Positions 33,091 to 41,698 of a stretch of 64,000 nucleotides of DNA are shown here, piece by piece. Source of the DNA: JBGQOJ01 sp052119585 (GTDB taxonomy: Bacteria > Pseudomonadota > Alphaproteobacteria > Rhodobacterales > Rhodobacteraceae); contig NZ_JBGQOJ010000013.1 in the NCBI RefSeq assembly GCF_052119585.1, positions 1 to 64,000 on the forward strand, given 5' to 3'. The notes under the pieces were generated by a model, which ran no database searches, had not been told where the DNA came from, and was given only the letters and a program-made list of their open reading frames with translations. Each line of letters begins with the position of its first letter. Position 1 is the first letter of the stretch. The translations under genes were made by a program, and so were the position numbers.

Positions 33091-34410
33091 TTACGCGTCA
33101 AGCCCGGTCAGGGCGCGGGCGAAATCATCGGGATCGAAGGCCTGCAGGTCGTCGATCTGTTCGCCCACCCCGATGGCATGGATCGGCAGGCCGAATTTGT
33201 CGGCCAGCGCGACCAGAACGCCGCCCTTTGCGGTGCCGTCGAGTTTTGTCATGACAAGGCCCGACACATCGGCGAGCTTTTGGAAGGTGGCGACTTGACT
33301 GAGCGCGTTCTGCCCCGTCGTGGCGTCCAGCACCAGAAGGGTGTTGTGGGGCGCATCGGGGTCTTTCTTGCGGATCACGCGGACAATCTTGGCCAGTTCT
33401 TCCATCAAATCGGCACGGTTTTGAAGGCGTCCTGCGGTGTCGATCATCAAAAGATCGACATTTTCCTTCTCGGCGCGGGTCATCGCATCGAAAGCAAGGC
33501 TGGCGGGATCAGAGCCTTCGGGCGCGGTCATGACCGGCACGCCCGCGCGCTGACCCCAGACCTGAAGCTGTTCGACCGCAGCCGCGCGGAAGGTATCACC
33601 GGCGGCAATGATCACCGTCTTGCCTGAGGCGCGGAATTGGCTGGCCAGTTTGCCGATGGTCGTCGTCTTGCCCGAGCCGTTGACCCCCACCACCAGCACC
33701 ACCTGCGGTTTTTTCGCATAGAGCGGCATCGGCTTGGCGACGGGTTCCATGATGCGGGTGATCTCTGCCGCCAGAAGCTGTTTGATCTCTTGCGCCGACA
33801 GTTTCTTGCCATAGCGGCCTTCGGCCATATTGGCGGTCACCCGCAGCGCGGTATCGACGCCCATGTCGGCGCTGATCAACAGCTCCTCAAGGCTTTCCAA
33901 CATGGCATCGTCAAGGATGCGGCGTGGCTCTGGCGCGGTCTCTTTCCGGCCCAGAAGGCGACCGAGGATGCCCGGCTTTGCGGCGAGCGGCTTGCCCGTA
34001 ACAACGGTCGCCGCGATCGAGCCTGACAGCTCTGACGGGGTATCATAGACCGGCATTTCCATCGGGTATGGATCGGCGACAGGTTCGGGCGCGGCGGGCA
34101 CCTCGAGGGGGGCGCGTGTGTCATCCTCGTCATTCTGTGGCGCGGGAATGTTCAGCGGTTCCGGTTCGGGGCGCGGCTTTTCCGGTTCGTGCTGCGGCTC
34201 CGGCGGCAGATTCGGCTCGGGTTCCGGCGCGGGCTGCGGTTCCGGTTCCGGGCCGGGTTCGGCGGGTGTGGGCGGCACCTGTTCGGGTTCGGGTGTTGGT
34301 TGGGGGTCCGGGTCCGGCGTGTTGCCCGCCTGCACAATCGCATCCAACCCGTCCTCGATCTTCGAGGAGGAATTGAACATACGGTCTTTGAGCTTTTTGA
34401 AAAAGGACAT
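33091..34410 (-). CDS. ftsY: Signal recognition particle receptor FtsY
   Basis: A 439-residue SRP receptor GTPase that docks the SRP-ribosome complex at the SecYEG translocon. The acidic A-domain is a Pro-Glu repeat tract (about residues 31-90, PEPEP units). The N domain is about 150-235. The G domain has the P-loop VGVNGSGKTTTIGKLA (241-256), AGDTFRAAAVEQL, DTAGRLQNRADLMEEL and TKLDGTAKGG. A C-terminal IGVGEQIDDLQAFDPDDFA is the usual membrane-active end. The first residues MSFFKKLKDR are basic. secG lies 23 kb away. Confidence 0.97.
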   Translation of the reverse strand: MSFFKKLKDRMFNSSSKIEDGLDAIVQAGNTPDPDPQPTPEPEQVPPTPAEPGPEPEPQPAPEPEPNLPPEPQHEPEKPRPEPEPLNIPAPQNDEDDTRAPLEVPAAPEPVADPYPMEMPVYDTPSELSGSIAATVVTGKPLAAKPGILGRLLGRKETAPEPRRILDDAMLESLEELLISADMGVDTALRVTANMAEGRYGKKLSAQEIKQLLAAEITRIMEPVAKPMPLYAKKPQVVLVVGVNGSGKTTTIGKLASQFRASGKTVIIAAGDTFRAAAVEQLQVWGQRAGVPVMTAPEGSDPASLAFDAMTRAEKENVDLLMIDTAGRLQNRADLMEELAKIVRVIRKKDPDAPHNTLLVLDATTGQNALSQVATFQKLADVSGLVMTKLDGTAKGGVLVALADKFGLPIHAIGVGEQIDDLQAFDPDDFARALTGLDA

Positions 34411-34539
34411 GGGGGGCGCGCCTTTGATTTTGGTCTATATCTCACCTAATGTGGATCAGGCGGATTTAAAAGACCACCTGATCCGGCGCGGGGTCGGATC
34501 AGGCACTTTGGCTATATCCCCGACGTAGATTGGCGGGGG

Positions 34540-36225
34540 TCAAATCTCGTCGGGGAAATGTTTCATCACCAGCCGGATCGGGTTCGGCGCGGCCTGCCCC
34601 AGACCACAGATCGAGGCATCGGCCATTGCTGTCGCCAGGTCCTCCAGCAAGGGTTGATCCCATCGGTCGGCCTGCATCAACTTGACCGCCTTTTCACAGC
34701 CGACGCGGCAGGGTGTGCATTGGCCACAGGATTCGTCCTCGAAGAAACGAAGCATGTTCAGTGCGGCGGCCCGTGCGCTGTCGTGATCCGACAGGACGAC
34801 CACGGCGGCAGAGCCTATGAAGGTGCCAAGCGGTTGCAGCGTGTCGAAGTCCAGCGGCACGTCATTGATGCTGGCGGGCAGCAGACCCGAGGACGGGCCA
34901 CCCGGCTGATACGCCTTGAAGCTGTGACCGTCGAGCATTCCGCCCGCCGCCGCGATCACATCCGTGATGGTCGATCCGGCGGGCAAAAGATGCACGCCCG
35001 GTTGTTTCACCCGCCCCGAGACAGAATAGCTGCGCATCCCCTTGCGGCCGTTTTTCTCGACGCCGGACAGGATCTCGCCACCCTCGCGCAGAATGCGGGT
35101 GACCCAGTGCAGGGTCTCGACGTTATGCACAAGCGTGGGCCGGTTGAAAATGCCGACCTGCGCCACAAAGGGAGGACGGTGGCGCGGGATGCCGCGCTTG
35201 CCCTCGATCGACTCGATCATCGCCGATTCCTCGCCGCAGATATAGGCGCCCGCGCCGCGTCGCAGGTCGATGAAGCCCTTGGCGACAAGGCCCGCATTTT
35301 CAAGCGCGGCGATTTCGCGTGCCAGAATCTCCAGCACGGCGGGATATTCATCGCGCATGTAGATGAACACGGTGTCCGCCTCGACGGCCCAGGCTGCAAT
35401 CAGCATGCCCTCAAGGAACAGATGCGGGGTCCGCTCCAGATGGTATCGGTCCTTGAAGGTGCCCGGCTCGCCCTCGTCGCCATTCACCGCCATGTAACGC
35501 GGGCCTTTGGCGGCCCGCACAAAGGACCATTTCTTGCCCGACGGAAATCCGGCCCCGCCCAAACCGCGCAGCCCCGAGGCCAGAACCCTGTCCTGCACGG
35601 CGTCCGGGTCGCCAGCGGCTTTCACCTCTGCCAGAACGGTGTACCCGCCATCCGCGACATAGGCCGCATAGTCCTGATAGGCCGGCACATGCGCGTGGGT
35701 GTCGCCCGCCAGTATTGCCGCCTTTGCCTTGTCCAGCGTGGCGTGGTCGATGTGGTTGTGCCCGATTTCCAGCACCGGCGCGGTATCGCAACGCCCCATA
35801 CAGGGGGCGCGCACCACACGGACCTCGGACGCATCAAGCCCCGATTCCAACGCCGATTTCAACGCCTGCGCACCGGCCAGTTCGCACGACAGGGAATCGC
35901 ACACACGGATGGTCAGCGCGGGAGGCGGGGTTTCACCCTCCTTCACCACGTCAAAATGCGCGTAAAAACTTGCGACTTCGTAAACTTCGGCCTGCGACAG
36001 GCGCATTTCCTCGGCCAGAGCCCGCAAATGGGCGGCAGACAGGTGGCCATATTTGTCCTGAATCAGGTGCAAATGCTCGATCAGAAGGTCGCGGCGAAGC
36101 GGGCGGTCGCCCAACAGCGTCTTGACCTCGGCCCAGGCGGTATCGTCAAGCTGACGCCCCTTGGGGGTCTTGCGGCCCTTGCCCTTGCCCGATTTCCAGA
36201 CGCCCTTTTTGTTGTCCAAAGCCAT
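34540..36225 (-). CDS. NuoE-NuoF fused subunit, formate dehydrogenase beta (FdsB-like)
   Basis: A 561-residue diaphorase subunit combining a NuoE-like domain (2Fe-2S cysteines 109, 114, 142, 146) with a NuoF-like domain. FMN/NADH sites are GLRGLGGAGFPSGKKW and VNGDEGEPGTFKDR, and the 4Fe-4S cysteines are 500, 503, 506 and 540 (SCGQCTPC). This fusion is typical of the beta subunit of NAD-dependent soluble formate dehydrogenases. A basic head (KSGKGKGRKTPKGR) precedes it. The molybdenum alpha subunit, FdsG and FdsD are not adjacent: ftsY lies downstream, alkB upstream and divergent. Complex I NuoE/F genes are normally separate, which argues against that assignment. Confidence 0.85.
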   Translation of the reverse strand: MALDNKKGVWKSGKGKGRKTPKGRQLDDTAWAEVKTLLGDRPLRRDLLIEHLHLIQDKYGHLSAAHLRALAEEMRLSQAEVYEVASFYAHFDVVKEGETPPPALTIRVCDSLSCELAGAQALKSALESGLDASEVRVVRAPCMGRCDTAPVLEIGHNHIDHATLDKAKAAILAGDTHAHVPAYQDYAAYVADGGYTVLAEVKAAGDPDAVQDRVLASGLRGLGGAGFPSGKKWSFVRAAKGPRYMAVNGDEGEPGTFKDRYHLERTPHLFLEGMLIAAWAVEADTVFIYMRDEYPAVLEILAREIAALENAGLVAKGFIDLRRGAGAYICGEESAMIESIEGKRGIPRHRPPFVAQVGIFNRPTLVHNVETLHWVTRILREGGEILSGVEKNGRKGMRSYSVSGRVKQPGVHLLPAGSTITDVIAAAGGMLDGHSFKAYQPGGPSSGLLPASINDVPLDFDTLQPLGTFIGSAAVVVLSDHDSARAAALNMLRFFEDESCGQCTPCRVGCEKAVKLMQADRWDQPLLEDLATAMADASICGLGQAAPNPIRLVMKHFPDEI

Positions 36226-36414
36226 GTCGCGCCCCTTTTGCGGTGTTGTCGCGACCCTACCCCGCCACGAAAACGGCTGACCATATCAAAAACGACCTTT
36301 CCCGATGTGCCAGCGCACGGAATCGCGCCATTATGTCGCCTATCGGAACGCTGTGTTCCGGTTTGCCGCTGCCAAAGCTCTCGTCAGGGGCCGTAAACCT
36401 GATAGGTTCCCCGC

Positions 36415-37491
36415 ATGAGCGCCGATTTTGACCGATCCCATCTGATGTTTGCCGTGGCAACCCTGTGCCCCCTGCCGCTGCTGGGGGTGGGTGCTGTATT
36501 CGGGGGCGTCTGGATCGGGTTGGCCTGCCTTTACATGACGCTGTTCACCTTTGCGCTGGACGAGCTGGTCACAAAGGCGGATCGGGGCAGGCCTGGGTCG
36601 GAATTTCCCGCCGCAGATGCGCTGTCGGTGACGCTGGGCGTCAGCCACTTTGCCTTGCTGGCACTGGGTGTCGGGGCCTTGTCGGGGGCCACGGACCTTG
36701 GCGGACTGGACCGTTTGGGCGTGTTGGTGGCCTTTGGGCTGTTCTTTGGGCAGGTCAGCAATTCCAACGCGCACGAACTGATCCACCGCAGCGACCGCAG
36801 GCTGCATGGCTTGGGCAAATGGGTTTATATCTCGATGTTGTTCGGGCATCACACCTCGGCCCATACGCGCATCCACCACAGGTTTGTCGCGACAGAGGAT
36901 GACCCCAATACCGCGCGTCTGGGCGAATCGTTCTACCGCTTCGTACCGCGCGCCTGGATCGGCAGTTTTGTGGCGGGATACGAGATCGAGACGCAAATGA
37001 TGCGGCAGAAGGCACCACGCCCGCCGCGCTGGCGTCACCCCTATGTCGTCTATGTCGGGGGGGCGATGCTGTGTCTGGGGCTTGCGGCATGGGCGGGCGG
37101 GCTGTTGGCCTATCTTGCACTGGCCGGCTATGCGCAGACGCAGCTGATGCTATCCGACTATGTGCAGCACTACGGATTGATGCGGCAGCGGCTGGCCAAT
37201 GGGAAACCCGAACCCGTCGGCCCGCAGCATTCGTGGAACGCGCCACACTGGTTCTCGGGGTATCTGATGCTGAACGCGCCGCGCCATTCCGACCACCACG
37301 CCCACCCCGCAAAACGCTATCCGGCGCTTGATCTGCCCGGCCCGCAGGATGCGCCGACCCTGCCGCGCAGCCTGCCCGCGATGGCGGTGATCGCCCTTTA
37401 CCCGGCGCTATGGAAACGGGTGATGACCCCGCGTGCCCGCGCATGGAGCGAGGGCAGAATGCCCGCAATTGCGGCAGACACGGGCAACTGA
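36415..37491 (+). CDS. alkB: AlkB-type alkane 1-monooxygenase
   Basis: A 358-residue integral membrane di-iron hydroxylase that oxidises terminal carbons of medium-chain alkanes or similar. Histidine boxes are NAHELIHRSDRRLHGLGK (HELIH at about 120-124), HHTSAHTRIHHRFVATEDDP (145 onward) and the C-terminal NAPRHSDHHAHPAKRYPAL; the HYG motif is SDYVQHYGLMRQ. Hydrophobic segments lie between. It needs rubredoxin and its reductase as electron donors; neither is next to it. A fatty-acid or xenobiotic substrate is possible. Confidence 0.88.
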   Translation: MSADFDRSHLMFAVATLCPLPLLGVGAVFGGVWIGLACLYMTLFTFALDELVTKADRGRPGSEFPAADALSVTLGVSHFALLALGVGALSGATDLGGLDRLGVLVAFGLFFGQVSNSNAHELIHRSDRRLHGLGKWVYISMLFGHHTSAHTRIHHRFVATEDDPNTARLGESFYRFVPRAWIGSFVAGYEIETQMMRQKAPRPPRWRHPYVVYVGGAMLCLGLAAWAGGLLAYLALAGYAQTQLMLSDYVQHYGLMRQRLANGKPEPVGPQHSWNAPHWFSGYLMLNAPRHSDHHAHPAKRYPALDLPGPQDAPTLPRSLPAMAVIALYPALWKRVMTPRARAWSEGRMPAIAADTGN

Positions 37492-37570
37492 GAGCCGTTT
37501 TCCGCACAAAGACGCGGACGACACCCAGCTGTCACTGGATCGGCGCCGCGTTCTCTGGCAAGCTTGGGTC

Positions 37571-37978
37571 ATGAACATCCTGCACCTGATCCCCGCCGCC
37601 CTTGCCTCGTTGTTTCTGGTCCTGCCCGCGCAAGCGGATTCGCCTTTGTCGGCAGAGGCATTTGACAGCTATTCCCTTGGAAAAACGCTGTATTTCGGGC
37701 TGGGTGGCACGCCTTACGGCGCCGAGGAATACCTGCCGAACCGCCGCGTGCGCTGGTCCTTTCTGGATGGCAATTGCAAAGAGGGGGAATGGTATGCAGA
37801 AGGCGCGATGATCTGCTTTATCTACGAGGACAACCCCGATCCGCAGTGCTGGACCTTCACCAAAGGCGGGCGCGGGCTGATCGCGACGTTCGAGAACGAT
37901 CCCGCATCGACTACGCTGTACGAGGTCGAAAAAAGCGCCGAGCCGATGCTGTGCCTGGGGCCGGACGTAGGCGTTTAG
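37571..37978 (+). CDS. Small exported protein of unknown function
   Basis: A 135-residue protein with a signal peptide (MNILHLIPAALASLFLVLPA, cleavage after AQA, about residue 22). The mature part has SYSLGKTLYFGLGGTPYGAE, WSFLDGNCKEGEWYAEGAMI and NPDPQCWTF, with four cysteines that could form two disulfides. It is probably periplasmic. No family is recognised with confidence. It follows alkB by 79 bp on the same strand and ends at a large inverted repeat. Confidence 0.75.
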   Translation: MNILHLIPAALASLFLVLPAQADSPLSAEAFDSYSLGKTLYFGLGGTPYGAEEYLPNRRVRWSFLDGNCKEGEWYAEGAMICFIYEDNPDPQCWTFTKGGRGLIATFENDPASTTLYEVEKSAEPMLCLGPDVGV

Positions 37979-37989
37979 CCCTTTGTGTC

Positions 37990-38058
37990 ACTTTGTTCCC
38001 TAAATACTCACGGCGCGCGGGTTCCGCCGCCGCGCCGTGAGTATTTAGGGAACAAAGT
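37990..38058. repeat. Perfect 28-bp inverted repeat made of two gene-end units
   Basis: Arms 37990-38017 and 38031-38058 are exact reverse complements with a 13-nt centre. Each arm begins ACTTTGTTCCCTAAATACTC, then ACGGCGCG. It fills the convergent gap between the small exported protein and xseA, 11 bp and 5 bp from the two stop codons, and would fold into the same long hairpin in either transcript. Confidence 0.95.
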
Positions 38059-38063
38059 AGCCA

Positions 38064-39551
38064 TCAGAACAGGCTGCCTTGCCCGGCTTCAGGAGCGCCC
38101 GCTTTCGGCTTTTTGATGGGCTTCACGGCGGCACCGACCGCAATCCGCCCATCGTGGAACTGGATTTCCAGATCCGACGCGGCCCCTGCCGCCTTTTTCG
38201 AGGTCACCACATCGCCGTCGCCGCGCACCACCGCATAGCCGCGTTTCAGCGTTTCAGTATACCCAAGGGTCTGGCGCAAACGCTCCAGCGCGTCCAGCTT
38301 GTCCCTTTGCCGTTTGACCTGCGTTATGCCCGCCTGCGACAGGCGCGACAGCACGGCGGCAAGGTCTTTCTTCCTTATCTCCAGATCACGCTGCAACAGC
38401 GGCAGGCGCAACCGGTCGGCGCGGCGATCGAACAGCGCGCGCTTGTCCTGAACGACGCGGCGCAGCAGCGCGGGCCGTAACGCGCCGCCCTTTTCGCTAA
38501 GGACCAGCTTTTTCTTCTGGGTCGCCGCCCCCAGGGCCGGCCGCAGGCGTTCGCCCCAAAGGTCAAGCTTTTGCGCCGGACCGGACAAGAGCGCCTCGGC
38601 CCGTGGCAAGGCGCGCGCCAGATCGCGCAGGCGTTGGCCACGCAGATCGACGCCGCGACGCGCGGCCCGCACAAGCCGGCTGTCCTGTTCACCCACCCAT
38701 GCCAGCAAGTCCAGCCTCACCGGCACCGCCAGTTCCGCCGCCGCCGTCGGCGTTGGCGCACGACGGTCCGAGACAAAGTCGATCAGCGTTGTATCGGTTT
38801 CGTGGCCGACAGCGGAAATCAAAGGGATATCGCTGGCCGCCGCCGCCCGTGCGACGATTTCCTCGTTGAAGCCCCAAAGATCCTCGATAGAGCCGCCACC
38901 GCGCGCGACGATAATCAGGTCGGGGCGCGGCAATGCACCCCCCGGCGTAAAGGCATTGAACCCCCTGATTGCGGCGGCCACCTCGGCCGCGCAGCGGTCA
39001 CCCTGAACGGCGACGGGCCAGATCAGCACCTTGCGGGGAAAGCGGTCGCGCAGGCGGTGCAGGATGTCGCGGATCACAGCCCCCGTCGGCGAGGTGATCA
39101 CGCCGATGATTTCGGGCAGATAGGGCAAGGGTTTCTTGCGGCTTTGGTCGAACAGGCCCTCGGCCTCCAGCATCGCCTTGCGTTTTTCCAGCATCATCAT
39201 CAATGCGCCCATGCCGGCCGGCTGGATATCGTCGATGATGATCTGGTATTTCGACTGGCCGGGGAAGGTCGTCAGCTTGCCGGTGGCGACAACCTCCATC
39301 CCTTCCTCTGGCTGGACGCGCAGTTGCGCCGCCTTGCCCTTCCACATGATCCCCGCCAGCACGGACGAATCGTCTTTCAGGTCAAGATAGACATGGCCGG
39401 ATCTGGGCCGCGTCACGCGCCCGACCTCGCCACGGACCCGCACCAGCCCGAATTCGCCCTCGATCACACGTTTCACCGCACCCGAAATCTCGGACACGGT
39501 ATATTCGGGTGAATTCAGCCCCCCGGAGGGGTCGTCGATCAGGTCGGACAT
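38064..39551 (-). CDS. xseA: Exodeoxyribonuclease VII large subunit
   Basis: A 495-residue subunit of the single-strand exonuclease that, with XseB, trims DNA in repair. The N-terminal OB fold (EYTVSEISGAVKRVIEGEFG, VYLDLKDDSSVLAGIMWKGK) is followed by the catalytic region with PTGAVIRDILHRLRDRFP, ARGGGSIEDLWGFNEE, and SAVGHETDTTLIDFVSDRRA then PTPTAAAE. A long coiled-coil follows and the C-terminus is basic. xseB is not adjacent. It is divergent from purD over 72 bp. Confidence 0.95.
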   Translation of the reverse strand: MSDLIDDPSGGLNSPEYTVSEISGAVKRVIEGEFGLVRVRGEVGRVTRPRSGHVYLDLKDDSSVLAGIMWKGKAAQLRVQPEEGMEVVATGKLTTFPGQSKYQIIIDDIQPAGMGALMMMLEKRKAMLEAEGLFDQSRKKPLPYLPEIIGVITSPTGAVIRDILHRLRDRFPRKVLIWPVAVQGDRCAAEVAAAIRGFNAFTPGGALPRPDLIIVARGGGSIEDLWGFNEEIVARAAAASDIPLISAVGHETDTTLIDFVSDRRAPTPTAAAELAVPVRLDLLAWVGEQDSRLVRAARRGVDLRGQRLRDLARALPRAEALLSGPAQKLDLWGERLRPALGAATQKKKLVLSEKGGALRPALLRRVVQDKRALFDRRADRLRLPLLQRDLEIRKKDLAAVLSRLSQAGITQVKRQRDKLDALERLRQTLGYTETLKRGYAVVRGDGDVVTSKKAAGAASDLEIQFHDGRIAVGAAVKPIKKPKAGAPEAGQGSLF

Positions 39552-39623
39552 CTGGCCTCGCTTGTCATGGGCGTTGATGCACCTTAGAACGCCCGCAATC
39601 CAAGGCCAAGCGGGGGCGACGAA

Positions 39624-40886
39624 ATGAATATCCTGATTTTAGGCAGCGGCGGGCGCGAACACAGCCTTGCATGGGCGATCAAGCAGAACCCGAAATGCGA
39701 CCGGCTGATCGTGGCCCCCGGCAATGCAGGGATCGCCGCCATCGCGGAATGTGCGGATTTCGACATCAATGACGGCAGTTATGTCGTCACCTTCGCCGAG
39801 GAAAACGCCGTTGATTTTGTCGTGATCGGCCCCGAGGCCCCCCTGGCCGCCGGCGTCGCCGACCGGTTGCGGGCTGCGGGCATTCTGACATTCGGCCCCT
39901 CGCAACTGGCCGCTCAGCTTGAGGCGTCCAAGGCGTTCACCAAAGAGATCTGCGATGCCTGCGCGGCCCCGACGGCGGCCTATGCGCGGTTTGTCGATGC
40001 CGGGGCGGCCAAGGACTACATTCGGGCGCAGGGTGCGCCGATTGTGATCAAGGCCGACGGACTGGCCGCAGGCAAGGGCGTGATCGTCGCCATGACGCTG
40101 GACGAGGCGCTGAACGGCGTGGACGAGATTTTCGGCGGGGCCTTTGGCGCGGCCGGGACCGAAGTCGTGATCGAGGAGTTCATGGAGGGAGAGGAAGCCT
40201 CTTACTTTATCCTATGCGATGGCGCCGACATTCTGCCGATCGGCACGGCGCAAGACCACAAGCGGGTCTTTGACGGTGATCTGGGCCCCAACACCGGCGG
40301 CATGGGGGCCTATTCCCCCGCGCCGGTCCTGACCGACGAGATCGCGCAAAAGGCGCTGGACCAGATCATCCGCCCCACCGTGGCCGAAATGGCAAGACGC
40401 GGGATGCCATATCAGGGGGTGCTTTACGCGGGTTTCATGATCAAGGACGGCCAGCCGCGTCTGGTGGAATACAATGCGCGGTTCGGCGATCCGGAATGTC
40501 AGGTCCTGATGATGCGGTTAGGCGCGCAGGTGCTGGATCTGCTGCTGGCCTGCGCCGAAGGGCGGCTGGCGGATGCGCGGGTGAACTGGGCCGACGACCA
40601 TGCGCTGACCGTGGTGATGGCCGCAAAAGGCTACCCCGGACCCTACAGCAAGGGAAGCGTGATCAACGGCTTGGACGGTTTGCCGGAAACCAGCATGGAA
40701 ATCGTATTCCACGCAGGCACGACAGAGGCCGAAGGCAAGATCTCGGCGACCGGCGGGCGGGTTCTGAACGTTACCGCGCGGGGTGCCAGTCTGGCAGAGG
40801 CACAGGCGCGCGCCTATGCACTGGTGGACCGGATCGACTGGCCAGACGGCTTTTGCCGCCGCGACATCGGCTGGCGGGCGCTTTGA
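39624..40886 (+). CDS. purD: Phosphoribosylamine--glycine ligase
   Basis: The second step of purine synthesis: ATP-dependent joining of glycine to phosphoribosylamine. It is 420 residues, the normal size. It starts MNILILGSGGREHSLAWAIK. The ATP-grasp core has VIKADGLAAGKGVIVA, IEEFMEGEEASYFIL, and DHKRVFDGDLGPNTGGMGAY with PAPV. The metal site is RLVEYNARFGDPECQV. It stands alone and is divergent from xseA. A paired gene-end repeat follows. Confidence 0.97.
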   Translation: MNILILGSGGREHSLAWAIKQNPKCDRLIVAPGNAGIAAIAECADFDINDGSYVVTFAEENAVDFVVIGPEAPLAAGVADRLRAAGILTFGPSQLAAQLEASKAFTKEICDACAAPTAAYARFVDAGAAKDYIRAQGAPIVIKADGLAAGKGVIVAMTLDEALNGVDEIFGGAFGAAGTEVVIEEFMEGEEASYFILCDGADILPIGTAQDHKRVFDGDLGPNTGGMGAYSPAPVLTDEIAQKALDQIIRPTVAEMARRGMPYQGVLYAGFMIKDGQPRLVEYNARFGDPECQVLMMRLGAQVLDLLLACAEGRLADARVNWADDHALTVVMAAKGYPGPYSKGSVINGLDGLPETSMEIVFHAGTTEAEGKISATGGRVLNVTARGASLAEAQARAYALVDRIDWPDGFCRRDIGWRAL

Positions 40887-40912
40887 TCAACGCGCAGTCC
40901 ACTCTTGCTGCT

Positions 40913-40982
40913 ACTTTGTTCTAAAAATACTCAGGGCGCTTCGGTCCGGACTGTTGCGACGTGAGTATTTAGAGAACAAAGT
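40913..40982. repeat. Inverted pair of 21-bp gene-end repeats
   Basis: ACTTTGTTCTAAAAATACTC plus A (40913-40933) and, in opposite orientation, the unit with CTAAATACTC (40962-40982) match at 19 of 21 positions when one is reversed. A 28-nt spacer separates them. It lies in the convergent gap between purD and the FG-GAP gene. Confidence 0.85.
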
Positions 40983-40987
40983 GGGGC

Positions 40988-41698
40988 TCAGGGCGCGCAG
41001 CCTCTGGCCGGATCGGCAGAGGCTTTTCCAGTATAAGGGCGCAGGTCTTTTGACGTCAGTCTGCCCCCCTGAAACCGCGTGGCGATCACACGCGACCAAT
41101 CCGCGCTGACGGTGATCATCGCAGGGCCGTCGCAATCGGCAATGCCGCCGGTGATGTAACTGTCGCCGATGCGGTGATTGGTCAGCCCGCCGGATTGCGC
41201 AGCCTGCACCAGCTTTCCGCCTATGAGCCGCCAAACCATCAACAACCGCGCCAGATGCGGGCGGTCGATGTAGGCGATTTCCGTCCGGCCGTCGCCGTCA
41301 AGGTCGCTTATGCCGATCGGCGCAAGCCAGCGGTGGGTCCGACCGATGGCGGGGGTTGCGGCAACACGCCCGCCTTCGTCATAGACGGCAAGACGTGCGC
41401 CACGGGCAATATCGGTTTCCACCACGACCACCTCTGGCGCGCCGTCACCGTCCAGATCCGCAAGGCGGGGGGCGGTATCCTCGAACACAAAGCTTTCAGG
41501 CAGCACAAGCCGCAGGGTGCGGCCATCGGTCAAGACCAGTTCCAGCGTGCCATGCTCTATCGCATCGCCAAGGATGCCATGATCATAGCGCAGTGTGGGA
41601 TCGGCATAGCGGGCAATGGCTATATCGGCCCGAGCATAGCCGCCCCCCAGTGTCGAAACAGTGCCGAGGGCCAGTGCCGCCAGCACCCGCCGCATCAT
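40988..41698 (-). CDS. Exported FG-GAP/VCBS-repeat protein
   Basis: A 236-residue protein with a signal peptide (MMRRVLAALALGTVSTLGGG, cleavage near ARA-D). Two FG-GAP-type calcium loops are visible: RLADLDGDGAPEVVVVETDI and ISDLDGDGRTEIAYIDRPH. It is probably a small beta-propeller-like periplasmic protein; its partner is unknown. Its ATG overlaps the ferredoxin stop (ATGA), so the pair is co-translated, an unusual partnership. Confidence 0.82.
   Translation of the reverse strand: MMRRVLAALALGTVSTLGGGYARADIAIARYADPTLRYDHGILGDAIEHGTLELVLTDGRTLRLVLPESFVFEDTAPRLADLDGDGAPEVVVVETDIARGARLAVYDEGGRVAATPAIGRTHRWLAPIGISDLDGDGRTEIAYIDRPHLARLLMVWRLIGGKLVQAAQSGGLTNHRIGDSYITGGIADCDGPAMITVSADWSRVIATRFQGGRLTSKDLRPYTGKASADPARGCAP

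Noticed and set aside
34068..34376. Repetitive DNA in ftsY as a separate repeat element
   Set aside because: The periodicity is due to Pro-Glu codons of the acidic A-domain on the minus strand, a normal FtsY feature.
34558..36396. 612-codon open frame antisense to the formate dehydrogenase beta gene
   Set aside because: Complement shadow of a well-supported gene; composition is typical of a reversed frame.
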